A DNA stretch of 64,000 nt. Origin: Clostridium sp. Ade.TY (GTDB lineage: Bacteria > Bacillota > Clostridia > Clostridiales > Clostridiaceae). Under the pieces are notes generated by a model. That model did not search any database. It saw only the letters and a program-made list of their open reading frames with translations, and was not told the origin of the DNA. This document shows positions 38,068 through 46,923 of the stretch, piece by piece (the first letter of the stretch is position 1; each line of letters starts with the position of its first letter). The stretch is from positions 62,001-126,000 of the forward strand of contig NZ_AVSV01000022.1 of assembly GCF_000498355.1 (NCBI RefSeq). The letters are read 5' to 3'. Both the position numbers and the translations under genes were made by a program.

Positions 38068-38730
38068 ATGTCAATAATTTCAACGGTGTATGTTCCAGAA
38101 GGAATAGCTATGGCAGCAGATAGTAGAATGAGTGGAACTACTACATTGCAAGATGGAACAAAATATAAACATACTTTAAGTGATAATTCTCAAAAATTAT
38201 TTTTAATTAAAAATAATACTATAGGAATAGCTTGTTGTGGGGATGCTATAATAGGTGGGAAATTTGTAGGAGATTTTATTAGAGAGTTTGAAATAAAAGA
38301 AATAAAAGAAAATGATACTGTAGAAGATATAGCCTATGAACTTAATGAATACACTAAAAAATTACATGGGAATGGAGTAATATATCATGTCTCTGGATAT
38401 ATTAATGATATTCCATATGTGTATAAAATAGTAAATGGAGAAGTTATTAGAAATAATATAGATCAAAATGGAAATGTAAGAAATGGATTTACATGGAATG
38501 GAGATCCGGAAGCACTTAGAAAACTTGTTCTAGGGGAACCTCCAATGCAATTTAACTTTAATTTTATGCAACTTAAAGATGGAATAGATTTAGCAGAATT
38601 TTTAATAGACTTAACTATAAAATATCAAAGATTTGACATGAGGCTTGCAACATGTGGAGGCCCTATTGATATACTTGTAATAACAAAAGATTATGCTAAA
38701 TTTATAAAACATAAAATATTGAATCCATAA
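38068..38730 (+). CDS. Proteasome-fold Ntn-hydrolase candidate with N-terminal Ser
   Basis: 220 aa; AAAGGAG is 7 bases before the ATG. The opening MSIISTVYVPEGIAMAADSR follows the strand pattern of proteasome beta subunits and HslV. With Met removed, Ser2 falls on catalytic Thr1, G12 on Gly11, D18 on Asp17, R20 on Arg19, and K43 (SQKLFLI, after a 9-residue insertion) on Lys33. IGIACCGDAIIGG matches the strand after Lys33 and CGGPIDILVITKD the C-terminal strand. No HslU-like ATPase is nearby. It occupies the place of yrrB/yrrC in the Bacillus order. Peptidase activity is inference. Confidence 0.72.
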   Translation: MSIISTVYVPEGIAMAADSRMSGTTTLQDGTKYKHTLSDNSQKLFLIKNNTIGIACCGDAIIGGKFVGDFIREFEIKEIKENDTVEDIAYELNEYTKKLHGNGVIYHVSGYINDIPYVYKIVNGEVIRNNIDQNGNVRNGFTWNGDPEALRKLVLGEPPMQFNFNFMQLKDGIDLAEFLIDLTIKYQRFDMRLATCGGPIDILVITKDYAKFIKHKILNP

Positions 38731-38757
38731 AAGCTCTGTAATTTAGGGCTTTTTTTA
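38729..38757 (+). terminator. Rho-independent terminator
   Basis: AAGCTCT pairs with AGGGCTT (one wobble), then a run of T. It begins at the stop codon of the Ntn-hydrolase gene. Confidence 0.65.
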
Positions 38758-38838
38758 TTTGCTTATTTTTATGTATATCAGTTTAAAAACAAACTGTTTT
38801 GGGAAAGATATTTTATAAATGAGTATAGGAGGTGTATT

Positions 38839-39333
38839 ATGCTTAGAAGTAAAGAATTTTTACTTAAAAATGTTTATGACATTAAAGGGAAAAAGATAGG
38901 GGTAGTAGATGATATATATATAGATTTTTTTAAGGGGAATATTGTAGGTATTAAAATATCAACCCATTCTTTTTTAACAAAGAAAAATTGTGTTTTTACT
39001 AGTGATATCATATCTATTGATAAAGATATATTAGTAAAAGAGGCAAAGGAAGGTATAGGACTTAGATTACAAGAAGTTAAGGGAATGGATATAATAGATT
39101 TAAATGGGAATTTAAAAGGAGTAGTTGAAGATTTTATAATAGATGAAAATGATTTAACAATAAAGGGTTTAGTAGTTAGTACAGGACTTATCGAAAGGTT
39201 ATTAAAAGGAAAAGAAGTTATATTAATAAATAAATGCATTCTTGGGGAAGAGTATGTTTTATATTTAGGTAATAGAAATATAACTTTAAAATCAATGCCA
39301 AGAAGAGAAGAAAAAAATGAAATTTCAAATTAA
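38839..39333 (+). CDS. PRC-barrel domain protein (YrrD-like)
   Basis: 164 aa with two tandem PRC-barrel-like halves (LKNVYDIKGKKIGVVDDIYID and VKGMDIIDLNGNLKGVVEDF), each a short beta-barrel. Same position as B. subtilis yrrD, between the trmU and yrrI relatives. PRC barrels bind RNA-processing or photosynthetic proteins; the function here is not known. ATAGGAGGTG precedes the ATG. Its last 17 bases overlap the next gene. Confidence 0.78.
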   Translation: MLRSKEFLLKNVYDIKGKKIGVVDDIYIDFFKGNIVGIKISTHSFLTKKNCVFTSDIISIDKDILVKEAKEGIGLRLQEVKGMDIIDLNGNLKGVVEDFIIDENDLTIKGLVVSTGLIERLLKGKEVILINKCILGEEYVLYLGNRNITLKSMPRREEKNEISN

Positions 39334-40348
39334 AAATAGATTATTTATATTGAAAATATTAATTGCAATACTTTTAATTACATTTATAATATTATATTTT
39401 AATTGGGAAATCTTTAGAGAAGTAGTAAATATAATTATTATATCTGCTATATTAGCATATGTTTTAAGGCCTTTAAGGAATTTACTTATGGCTAAAGGGA
39501 TATTTTCAAAAAGGCAATCAACTTTAATTGTAATGTTTGGAATAATAATTTTAGTAACTATTTTATTATCAATATTACTTCCTAATATAATAAATGAATT
39601 TTCAAATTCTTCATATATAATAGATGAGTTTTCTTTATACATAAAAGAGTTTGGAGAAAAGATGAAAATAGATGATTCATCTTTAACTGGAACTATATAT
39701 AAAGAATTAGAAACAAAAATATGGGGTTATATAATGGAACTTTCACGTTCTATAATAAATTGGATAGTTGAATTCACAAGCGATATATTTTCTATTGCTG
39801 TTATACCAATAGTTTCATATTATTTTTTAGCAGATGGTGAAAGCATATCAAATAAAGCTTATTTATTAGTTCCCTTAGAAAAGAGACGTATAACTAAAAA
39901 TATTATAAATGATGTAAATATGTTACTAGAAAGATATATATTAAGTCAGGTTTTATTATCTTTAGGAACTGGTATTATGTGTTTAATTTTATTTTTAATT
40001 TTAGACTTAAAATTTGCATTTTTATTAGCTATAATAAATGGGATTTTTAATATAGTTCCTTATTTTGGAGCAGTTTTTGGAGGTATACCAGCAGTTTTTA
40101 TAGCTTTAATAGATTCTCCTGCAAAAGGACTTTGGACTATAATTGGAATACTTATAATACAACAAATAGAAGGGAATTTATTAGCCCCAAAACTTACTGC
40201 TGACAGTACAAATATACATGCAATAATTATAATAATAATTTTACTTGTAGGAGAAAAGATTGGTGGAGTATTTGGAATGATACTTGCAGTTCCTGTAGGA
40301 GTTATATTAAAGGTTATATATGACGATTTAAATTATTATTTATTTTAA
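39317..40348 (+). CDS. AI-2E-family transporter (YrrI-like)
   Basis: 343 aa, about eight membrane helices. The central PIVSYYFLADGESI and FNIVPYFGAVFGGIPA near residue 245 are family hallmarks (UPF0118, AI-2E/TerC-like exporter). In B. subtilis yrrI precedes alaS as here. The start at 39317 overlaps the PRC-barrel gene by 17 bp with AGAAGAG upstream. Substrate unknown; some relatives are Na+/H+ antiporters. Confidence 0.85.
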   Translation: MKFQIKNRLFILKILIAILLITFIILYFNWEIFREVVNIIIISAILAYVLRPLRNLLMAKGIFSKRQSTLIVMFGIIILVTILLSILLPNIINEFSNSSYIIDEFSLYIKEFGEKMKIDDSSLTGTIYKELETKIWGYIMELSRSIINWIVEFTSDIFSIAVIPIVSYYFLADGESISNKAYLLVPLEKRRITKNIINDVNMLLERYILSQVLLSLGTGIMCLILFLILDLKFAFLLAIINGIFNIVPYFGAVFGGIPAVFIALIDSPAKGLWTIIGILIIQQIEGNLLAPKLTADSTNIHAIIIIIILLVGEKIGGVFGMILAVPVGVILKVIYDDLNYYLF

Positions 40349-40396
40349 AAATTATTCATATATAGTTTTTGAAAATTAATAAATAATCTAAAAATA

Positions 40397-40425
40397 TTGA
40401 CATATTTAAGCATATAAAATATAAT
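40397..40425 (+). promoter_or_regulatory. Sigma-A promoter of the alaS leader
   Basis: A consensus promoter: TTGACA (40397-40402), 17 bases, TATAAT (40420-40425). Confidence 0.88.
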
Positions 40426-40439
40426 TTCATTAGTTATAA

Positions 40440-40654
40440 TTTAATATTTAGCGTTGATTAGGATGAGTAAATTTGAATTTATTTTTCAGAGAGGAAGTGG
40501 TAGGTGTGAACTTCTAAATAAGTCATTTTGAAGCTACCTATGAGCTATAGCCATTAAAAGAGATGTAGAATTTAATTTTACATAATTAGGGTGGTACCGC
40601 GGAAGAATTTTTAGCTTTCGTCCCTTACTAGTTATAGGGATGAAGGCTTTTTTA
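40440..40654 (+). promoter_or_regulatory. T-box leader, alanine-specific, controlling alaS
   Basis: The T-box core AGGGTGGTACCGCGG is at 40588-40602. In Stem I the specifier loop reads GAA-GCT-ACC, with codon GCU (Ala) at 40533-40535, matching the downstream gene. The terminator stem AGCTTTCGTCCCT with AGGGATGAAGGCT and six T is at 40613-40653. Uncharged tRNA-Ala should bind and favour antitermination. Confidence 0.93.
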
Positions 40655-40678
40655 TATTGAACTGGAGGGAACAAACAT

Positions 40679-43327
40679 ATGAAGTATATGGGAACAAATG
40701 ACTTAAGAGAAGCTTATTTGAAATTTTTTGAAAGTAAAGATCATTTAAGATTAAAAAGCTTTTCTTTAGTTCCAAAAAATGATAAAAGTTTATTATTAAT
40801 TAATGCAGGAATGGCTCCACTTAAGCCTTATTTTACAGGTATGCAAGAGCCACCAAGAAAAAGAATAACAACATGTCAAAAGTGTATAAGAACAGGTGAT
40901 ATAGAAAACGTTGGTAAAACATCAAGACATGGTACTTTTTTTGAAATGCTTGGAAACTTCTCATTTGGAGATTATTTTAAAGAGGAAGTAATTCCATGGG
41001 CATGGGAGTTTATAACAGAAGTATTAAAAATGCCAAAGGACAAACTATATGTAACTATATATTTAGATGATGATGAGGCTTTTGATATTTGGACTACAAA
41101 AACAGATATAGATCCAAAAAGAATATTTAGACTTGGAAAAGAAGATAACTTCTGGGAACATGGATCAGGTCCATGTGGTCCATGTACAGAAATTCATTTT
41201 GATAGAGCAGAAGAAGGTGTAGAACCTGTAAAGACTGCTGAGGAATTTGTAAAAGCAAGTGATGAAGATAGAGTAATAGAATTTTGGAATTTAGTATTTA
41301 CTCAATTTGACGGAGATGGAAAAGGAAACTACGAAAGACTTCAAAATCCTAATATAGATACAGGTATGGGACTTGAAAGACTTGCAACTTTAATGCAAGG
41401 AGTTGAAAATATATTTGAAATTGATACAGTTAAAAATATATTAGGTAAAGTTTCAGAACTTTCAGGAGTTAAATATGGTGAAGATAAAAATAAAGATATC
41501 TCACTTAGAATAATAACAGACCATATCAAATCAGTTACTATGATGATATCAGATGGTGTTCAACCAAGTAATGAAGGAAGAGGATATGTTTTAAGAAGAC
41601 TTCTAAGAAGAGCTGCAAGACATGGTAGAGTTTTAGGGATTAAAGGATTATTCTTAAAAGATGTTGTAGAATCAGTAGTTGAAAATTACGCTTCAGAATA
41701 TGATGAACTTTTAGCTAAAAAAGATTATATTGAGAAGATTGTTACATTAGAAGAAGAAAGATTTAATGAAACAATAGATTCTGGAATGGGAATACTTTTA
41801 GGATATATTGAAGAATTAGAAGGTAAAAAGGAAACTGTATTAAGTGGAGAAAAGGCATTTAAACTTTATGACACTTATGGATTTCCATATGAATTAACAG
41901 AAGAAATATTAGAAGAAAAAAATATGACTATAGATAGAGCATCATTTGATAAAGAAATGCAAGATCAAAGAGAAAGAGCAAGAAGTGCAAGAGGCGAATT
42001 CACTTACATGGGAAGTGAAGAATCACCAATAAACTCAATTAGCAATGATATAGAATGTGAATTTGTTGGATATAATAATGATGAAGCTATTGGAAAAGTT
42101 CTTTTCTTAGCAAATGATGAAGAAGCTTTACAAGAATTAAAAGAAGGTCAAAAAGGTTATATTGTAACTGATAAGACACCATTTTATGCAGAAATGGGAG
42201 GTCAAGTTGGTGATAAAGGTATAATTAAAGGACATAGTTTTGAAGCATATGTTTATGATACAAAGAATAACGTTGCAGGAAAGACAGTTCATTATGTAAA
42301 AATTAACAATGGTATAGTTAAATTAAATGATGAAGTTGAATTAAAAATAGATGTTAATAGAAGAAATAACATTCGTAAAAATCATACAGCAACTCATATG
42401 TTACATTCAGCTTTAAAAATAGTTGTTGGAGATCATGTAAATCAAGCAGGTTCATATGTTGATGATGAAAGATTAAGATTTGACTTTACTCATTTCCAAG
42501 GTTTAACTTTAGATGAATTACAAAAGGTTGAAGATTTAGTAAATGCAAAAATAATGGATGTATTTACTGTAGAAACTAATCTTATGTCATTAGATGATGC
42601 TAAAGAAAGAGGAGTTACAGCTCTTTTTGATGACAAATATGGATCAGAAGTTAGAGTTGTAGAAGTATCAGATTATTCAAAAGAACTATGTGGAGGAACG
42701 CATGTTAATAATTCAGGTCAAATTGGATTATTTAAAATAGTTAATGAATCAGGTGTGGCAGCTGGAATCAGAAGAATAGAAGCTGTAACTGGATTTAGTG
42801 CAATAAAATACATGGAAGAAAAGCAAAAGATGCTTAAAGATGCATGTGCTGCATTAAAGTGTAATGAAAAAGACATAATAAATAAAATATCAGCACAAGC
42901 TACAGATATTAAAGAAAAAGAAAAAGAAATATTAGAACTAAAATCAAAACTTACAAGCGGAGCAGAAGATGATATATTAAAATCAGCTAAAGAAATAGAT
43001 GGAGTTACTGTTATTTCATATGCTTTAGAAGATGTAGATGGAAATGCTTTAAGAGATTTAGGAGATAAAATAAGAAATAAATCACCAAAATCAGTAGTAG
43101 TTTTAGTTAGCAATGTAAATGGAAAAGTTAACTTAGTAGCTATGGCAACTAAAGAAGCAGTAGCAGATGGTATTCATTGCGGAAAAATAATAAAAGAAGT
43201 AGCTTCAGTAGTTGGAGGCGGCGGTGGTGGAAGACCAGATATGGCTCAAGCCGGCGGTAAAAATGCTGAAAAAATAAATGAAGCTGTACAAAAAGTATAT
43301 TCTGTAGTGGAAAGTTTATTAAAATAG
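40679..43327 (+). CDS. alaS: Alanyl-tRNA synthetase
   Basis: 882 aa, usual size. Class II catalytic core at the N-terminus, editing domain with [11 protein letters not shown] and [13 protein letters not shown] (zinc-type His/Cys set), and C-terminal C-Ala domain ending in [26 protein letters not shown] precedes the ATG. Expression is set by the T-box. Confidence 0.98.
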   Translation: MKYMGTNDLREAYLKFFESKDHLRLKSFSLVPKNDKSLLLINAGMAPLKPYFTGMQEPPRKRITTCQKCIRTGDIENVGKTSRHGTFFEMLGNFSFGDYFKEEVIPWAWEFITEVLKMPKDKLYVTIYLDDDEAFDIWTTKTDIDPKRIFRLGKEDNFWEHGSGPCGPCTEIHFDRAEEGVEPVKTAEEFVKASDEDRVIEFWNLVFTQFDGDGKGNYERLQNPNIDTGMGLERLATLMQGVENIFEIDTVKNILGKVSELSGVKYGEDKNKDISLRIITDHIKSVTMMISDGVQPSNEGRGYVLRRLLRRAARHGRVLGIKGLFLKDVVESVVENYASEYDELLAKKDYIEKIVTLEEERFNETIDSGMGILLGYIEELEGKKETVLSGEKAFKLYDTYGFPYELTEEILEEKNMTIDRASFDKEMQDQRERARSARGEFTYMGSEESPINSISNDIECEFVGYNNDEAIGKVLFLANDEEALQELKEGQKGYIVTDKTPFYAEMGGQVGDKGIIKGHSFEAYVYDTKNNVAGKTVHYVKINNGIVKLNDEVELKIDVNRRNNIRKNHTATHMLHSALKIVVGDHVNQAGSYVDDERLRFDFTHFQGLTLDELQKVEDLVNAKIMDVFTVETNLMSLDDAKERGVTALFDDKYGSEVRVVEVSDYSKELCGGTHVNNSGQIGLFKIVNESGVAAGIRRIEAVTGFSAIKYMEEKQKMLKDACAALKCNEKDIINKISAQATDIKEKEKEILELKSKLTSGAEDDILKSAKEIDGVTVISYALEDVDGNALRDLGDKIRNKSPKSVVVLVSNVNGKVNLVAMATKEAVADGIHCGKIIKEVASVVGGGGGGRPDMAQAGGKNAEKINEAVQKVYSVVESLLK

Positions 43328-43444
43328 TGTACTTTTAAATTTATATAGGTTATAATTAAATCATAGCATTTGAATATAAAATAATATATATGGACAATAC
43401 TATTAAATATATAGATTTCCTTTAACAATTAGGTAAGGGGGTGA

Positions 43445-43459
43445 GCTGCTAGAAGCAGC
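43445..43459 (+). promoter_or_regulatory. Small hairpin just before the ireB ribosome site
   Basis: GCTGCT, loop aga, AGCAGC, flanked by AAGGGGG on the left and GAGGAG on the right. It presents two purine-rich stretches on either side of the hairpin; only GAGGAG is correctly spaced for the ATG at 43467. Confidence 0.45.
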
Positions 43460-43466
43460 GAGGAGT

Positions 43467-43724
43467 ATGAGCAACAATTTAGAACATACAATGCAATTTG
43501 ATGTATCAAAGAATAAAGAAGTGCTAACAAAAGCCATTTTAACAGAGGTTTATAATTCACTTCAAGAAAAAGGGTATAATCCAATTAATCAGCTTGTTGG
43601 TTATTTAATATCAGGTGACCCTACTTACATTACAAATTACAACGGAGCAAGAGCTTTAGTAAGAAAACTTGAAAGAGATGAAATTCTTGAAGAAGTTATA
43701 AAATCTTATTTAGAGATAAAATAA
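43467..43724 (+). CDS. ireB: IreB-family regulatory phosphoprotein (DUF965, YrzL)
   Basis: 85 aa. Matches the family start to end: HTMQFDV near the N-terminus, [20 protein letters not shown] in the middle, [11 protein letters not shown] at the end. In Enterococcus IreB is phosphorylated by the PASTA kinase IreK on N-terminal threonines and affects cephalosporin resistance; T8 (HTMQF) is available here. Position between alaS and ruvX is the same as yrzL in Bacillus. Confidence 0.93.
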   Translation: MSNNLEHTMQFDVSKNKEVLTKAILTEVYNSLQEKGYNPINQLVGYLISGDPTYITNYNGARALVRKLERDEILEEVIKSYLEIK

Positions 43725-43725
43725 A

Positions 43726-43760
43726 CAAGGTGCCCTGTTGAAGGGCACCTTTTGTTTTTT
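43726..43760 (+). terminator. Rho-independent terminator
   Basis: AAGGTGCCCT pairs with AGGGCACCTT; TTTGTTTTTT follows. One of the most GC-rich stems in the window. Confidence 0.9.
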
Positions 43761-43772
43761 AGAGGAGACAAT

Positions 43773-44189
43773 ATGAGAATACTAGGATTAGATGTTGGGC
43801 AAAAAACTATAGGAGTTGCAATCTCAGATCCACTTGGATTCACAGCTCAAGGTATAACAACTATAAGAAGAACAAAAAAAGTTGAAGATATAAAAGAAGT
43901 TGTGAGAATATGTAACGAGTATTCTGTAGAAACTATAGTAGTAGGACTTCCTAAAAATATGGATGGATCAATTGGATTTGCTGGAGAAAAAATTCAAGAA
44001 TTCAGCAATTTGCTTAAAGAATCTATTGATTTGGAAATAGTTTTTTGGGATGAAAGACTTACAACAGTAGCTGCACATAAAGCTATGCTTGAAGCAGATT
44101 TATCAAGAGGAAAAAGAAAAAAAATAGTTGATAAAGTGGCTGCAACTTATATATTACAAGGATATTTAGATAGAATATCAAGAAAATAA
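43773..44189 (+). CDS. ruvX: Putative pre-16S rRNA nuclease / Holliday junction resolvase-like YqgF
   Basis: 138 aa from the ATG at 43773 (AGAGGAGAC upstream); the earlier in-frame start at 43752 lies in the terminator T tract. RNase H-like fold: [15 protein letters not shown] with the first catalytic Asp, [11 protein letters not shown], and WDERLTT with the second acidic pair. Matures 16S rRNA 5' ends in E. coli. Confidence 0.93.
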   Translation: MRILGLDVGQKTIGVAISDPLGFTAQGITTIRRTKKVEDIKEVVRICNEYSVETIVVGLPKNMDGSIGFAGEKIQEFSNLLKESIDLEIVFWDERLTTVAAHKAMLEADLSRGKRKKIVDKVAATYILQGYLDRISRK

Positions 44190-44265
44190 ATGATTATTAA
44201 ATGAAAATAATTATTGACAAAATCAAACAAATATAATTAAAATATAAAAAAAGGAGATGCGGAAA

Positions 44266-44529
44266 ATGGAAAAAGATATAGAATACATTGATTTATTAGA
44301 TGAAGAAGGAAATGAGCTAAAGTTTAAAGTAGTTAGCTTTTTTAAGATAGATGATTTAAACAGTGAGTATGTTGTTTTAACTCCAGCTGATGAAGATAGT
44401 GATGAAGCAGTAGTACTTAAAGTTGTTGCTGATGAAGAGGGAGAAGATACTCTTGTAAATATAGAAGATGAAGCAGAATTTGCAATGGTAGAAGAAGCTT
44501 ACAATTTATTAATGCAAGAAGAACAATAG
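44266..44529 (+). CDS. DUF1292 protein (YrzB-like)
   Basis: 87 aa from the ATG at 44266; the upstream ATG at 44257 overlaps the AAGGAG site. Very acidic, with the family pattern [19 protein letters not shown] and [10 protein letters not shown] near the middle. Position after ruvX is that of yrzB in B. subtilis. Function unknown. Confidence 0.88.
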   Translation: MEKDIEYIDLLDEEGNELKFKVVSFFKIDDLNSEYVVLTPADEDSDEAVVLKVVADEEGEDTLVNIEDEAEFAMVEEAYNLLMQEEQ

Positions 44530-44550
44530 ACATGAAAAGAGGTGTTGTAA

Positions 44551-45012
44551 ATGGGAAGCACAGTTTCCGTGGATATGCAAGAACTTAAAGAAAACTTAAA
44601 AGAAAAAGGATATAAATTAACGCCTCAAAGAAGAGCTATAGTTGATACTATTATAAAAAATGAGGGAAGACATCTTACTGCTGAAGAAATATATGATGAA
44701 GTAAAGAAAGACTGTCCAGAAATAGGTTTAGCAACTGTATACAGGACTGTTGCATTACTTGAGGAAGTAAATTTGTTATCAAGGTTAGATTTAAGCGACG
44801 GATGTAGTAGATATGAGATTATTCACCAAGATGAAGAACATAGACATCACCATTTAATTTGCAACAAATGTAACAGAGTCTTTGAGGTTGAAGAAGATTT
44901 ATTAGAAGAATTAGAGCATAGAATAGAAACAAAATATAAATTTAAAATACAAGATCACAGCGTAAAATTTTATGGTATATGTGATGAATGTAATAAGGGC
45001 GAGAAAAATTAA
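44551..45012 (+). CDS. fur: Fur-family metalloregulator
   Basis: 153 aa. Winged helix with LTPQRRAIVDTI and GLATVYRTVALLEE; metal sites HQDEEHRHHHLIC, and two CxxC pairs (CNKC near 111 and CDEC near 147) for structural zinc. This is the Fur/PerR/Zur family. Fur is preferred by general resemblance and gene order in clostridia, but PerR or Zur cannot be excluded. GAGGTGTTGTAA precedes the ATG. Confidence 0.85.
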   Translation: MGSTVSVDMQELKENLKEKGYKLTPQRRAIVDTIIKNEGRHLTAEEIYDEVKKDCPEIGLATVYRTVALLEEVNLLSRLDLSDGCSRYEIIHQDEEHRHHHLICNKCNRVFEVEEDLLEELEHRIETKYKFKIQDHSVKFYGICDECNKGEKN

Positions 45013-45082
45013 AGGATATCTCTTTACATATTAAGAGAAAAGTTCTTTTGTTTATATATATTCTTGAATAAGGAGGGGAAAT

Positions 45083-46750
45083 ATGAAGAATGAAAAAGCT
45101 AAGGTTAAAATCATTCCTCTTGGCGGAATAGATGAGATTGGAAAAAATCTTACAGTTGTTGAATATAAAGATGATATAGTTATAATCGACTGTGGATTAA
45201 AATTTCCAGAAGCTGATATGTACGGAATAGATATCGTAATACCAGATATATCTTATTTATTAAAAAATAAGGAAAAAGTTAGAGGAATCTTTTTAACTCA
45301 TGGTCATGAGGACCATATCGGTGCACTTCCGTATGTGTTAAAACAACTAGATGTACCTATATATGGAACAAAGCTTACTTTAGGTATTGTAGAAACTAAA
45401 TTAAGAGAACACGGACTTTTAGATACTACAACACTTATAAGAGTAAAGCCAAAAGATAAAATAAAATTACAAAATGTAACAGTTGAATTTATTAAAACTA
45501 ACCACTCAATAGCAGATTCAGTAGCTATTGCTATTCATACACCACTTGGAGTTGTGCTACACACAGGAGATTTTAAAATTGATCATACTCCTATAGATGG
45601 TGGAAGAACAGATTTTGCAAGACTTGCCGAATTAGGAAGAAAGGGAGTACTTGTAATGATGGCGGATTCTACAAATGTAGAACGTCCAGGATATACTAAA
45701 TCTGAAAGTGTTGTTGGTGAAAATTTAAAAAGATTATTTGGAAAGGCAAAGGGTAGAATTATAGTTGCTACATTTGCATCAAATGTTCATAGAATTCAAC
45801 AAATAATAACAGCTGCAGAAATGTATGGAAAAAAGGTTGCTGTTTCAGGAAGAAGTATGGAGAATATCGTACAAGTAGCTATAGAACTTGGATATTTAAA
45901 AATACAAAAAGATACTTTAGTAACTATTGATGGAATTTCAAAATATAAAAATGAAGAAATGGTTATTATAACAACAGGAAGCCAAGGAGAACCAATGTCA
46001 GCACTTGCTAGAATGGCAGCAGCTGAACATAGAAAAATAACTATAGTTGAAGGTGATACTGTAATAATATCAGCTACTCCTATTCCTGGTAATGAAAAGT
46101 TAGTATCAAAAGTAATAAATAGACTATTTAAAAAAGGTGCAGAAGTTATATATGGTTCAGATGAGAATGTCCATGTTTCAGGTCATGCTTGTCAAGAAGA
46201 ATTAAAACTTATGCAAACTATAGTTAGACCAAGATTCTTTATACCAGTTCATGGAGAATTTAGACACCTAAAGCAACATGCTGAGCTTGCTGTAAGTGTT
46301 GGATTAAATCAAAGAAATTATGTTTTACCTGAAACAGGTGATTTAATTGAAATTACTCGTAATTCAATTAAGAAAAATGGTACTGTATCATCAGGCCAAA
46401 TACTAGTTGACGGATTAGGTGTTGGTGATGTAGGACACATAGTTTTAAGAGATAGAAAACATTTATCACAAGATGGTATACTAACTGTTGTTGTTACTTT
46501 AGATAGAGAGAGCGCATCAGTTATTGCAGGACCAGATATAATTTCTAGAGGATTCGTATATGTTAGAGAATCAGAAGGTCTTATGGATGATGCTAGAGAA
46601 ATTGTCAAAGAAGTATTAAATGAATGTGAAAAATCAAAAATCACTGATTGGGCTACTATAAAGAGTAGAATCAGAGATGAACTTAGAAATTTCCTATATG
46701 AAAAGACTAAGAGGAAACCTATGATACTTCCAATAATAATGGAAATATAG
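45083..46750 (+). CDS. rnjA: Ribonuclease J
   Basis: 555 aa. Metallo-beta-lactamase/beta-CASP nuclease: VKIIPLGGIDEIGKN start, zinc motif H73-G-H75-E-D77-H78, TGSQGEP, SGHACQEE and IPVHGEFRH. It combines 5'-3' exo- and endonuclease activities in mRNA decay. AAGGAGGGG lies just upstream. Only one copy is in the window, so J1 versus J2 is undecided. Confidence 0.95.
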   Translation: MKNEKAKVKIIPLGGIDEIGKNLTVVEYKDDIVIIDCGLKFPEADMYGIDIVIPDISYLLKNKEKVRGIFLTHGHEDHIGALPYVLKQLDVPIYGTKLTLGIVETKLREHGLLDTTTLIRVKPKDKIKLQNVTVEFIKTNHSIADSVAIAIHTPLGVVLHTGDFKIDHTPIDGGRTDFARLAELGRKGVLVMMADSTNVERPGYTKSESVVGENLKRLFGKAKGRIIVATFASNVHRIQQIITAAEMYGKKVAVSGRSMENIVQVAIELGYLKIQKDTLVTIDGISKYKNEEMVIITTGSQGEPMSALARMAAAEHRKITIVEGDTVIISATPIPGNEKLVSKVINRLFKKGAEVIYGSDENVHVSGHACQEELKLMQTIVRPRFFIPVHGEFRHLKQHAELAVSVGLNQRNYVLPETGDLIEITRNSIKKNGTVSSGQILVDGLGVGDVGHIVLRDRKHLSQDGILTVVVTLDRESASVIAGPDIISRGFVYVRESEGLMDDAREIVKEVLNECEKSKITDWATIKSRIRDELRNFLYEKTKRKPMILPIIMEI

Positions 46751-46826
46751 ATAGTTGATGGATTAATTAACAATCATTTATGTTGACTTTTTAAAAAGTA
46801 AAGATTAGAATATAAAATAGTGCGAG

Positions 46827-46857
46827 AATTGGGTACACGAGTATCCAATTTTCTTTT
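46827..46857 (+). terminator. Terminator after the ribonuclease J gene
   Basis: AATTGGGTAC, loop acga, GTATCCAATT, then TTCTTTTT. Confidence 0.75.
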
Positions 46858-46923
46858 TGAAAAAAAATATTATAGGTTTACATAGAAAAAATATAAAAGT
46901 AAAGCTAATTTTGGAGGAGAAGA

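Noticed and set aside
44214-44248. TTGACA upstream of the DUF1292 gene as a promoter
   Set aside because: TATAAT follows after 12 bases and TATAAA after 23; neither spacing is workable for sigma-A.
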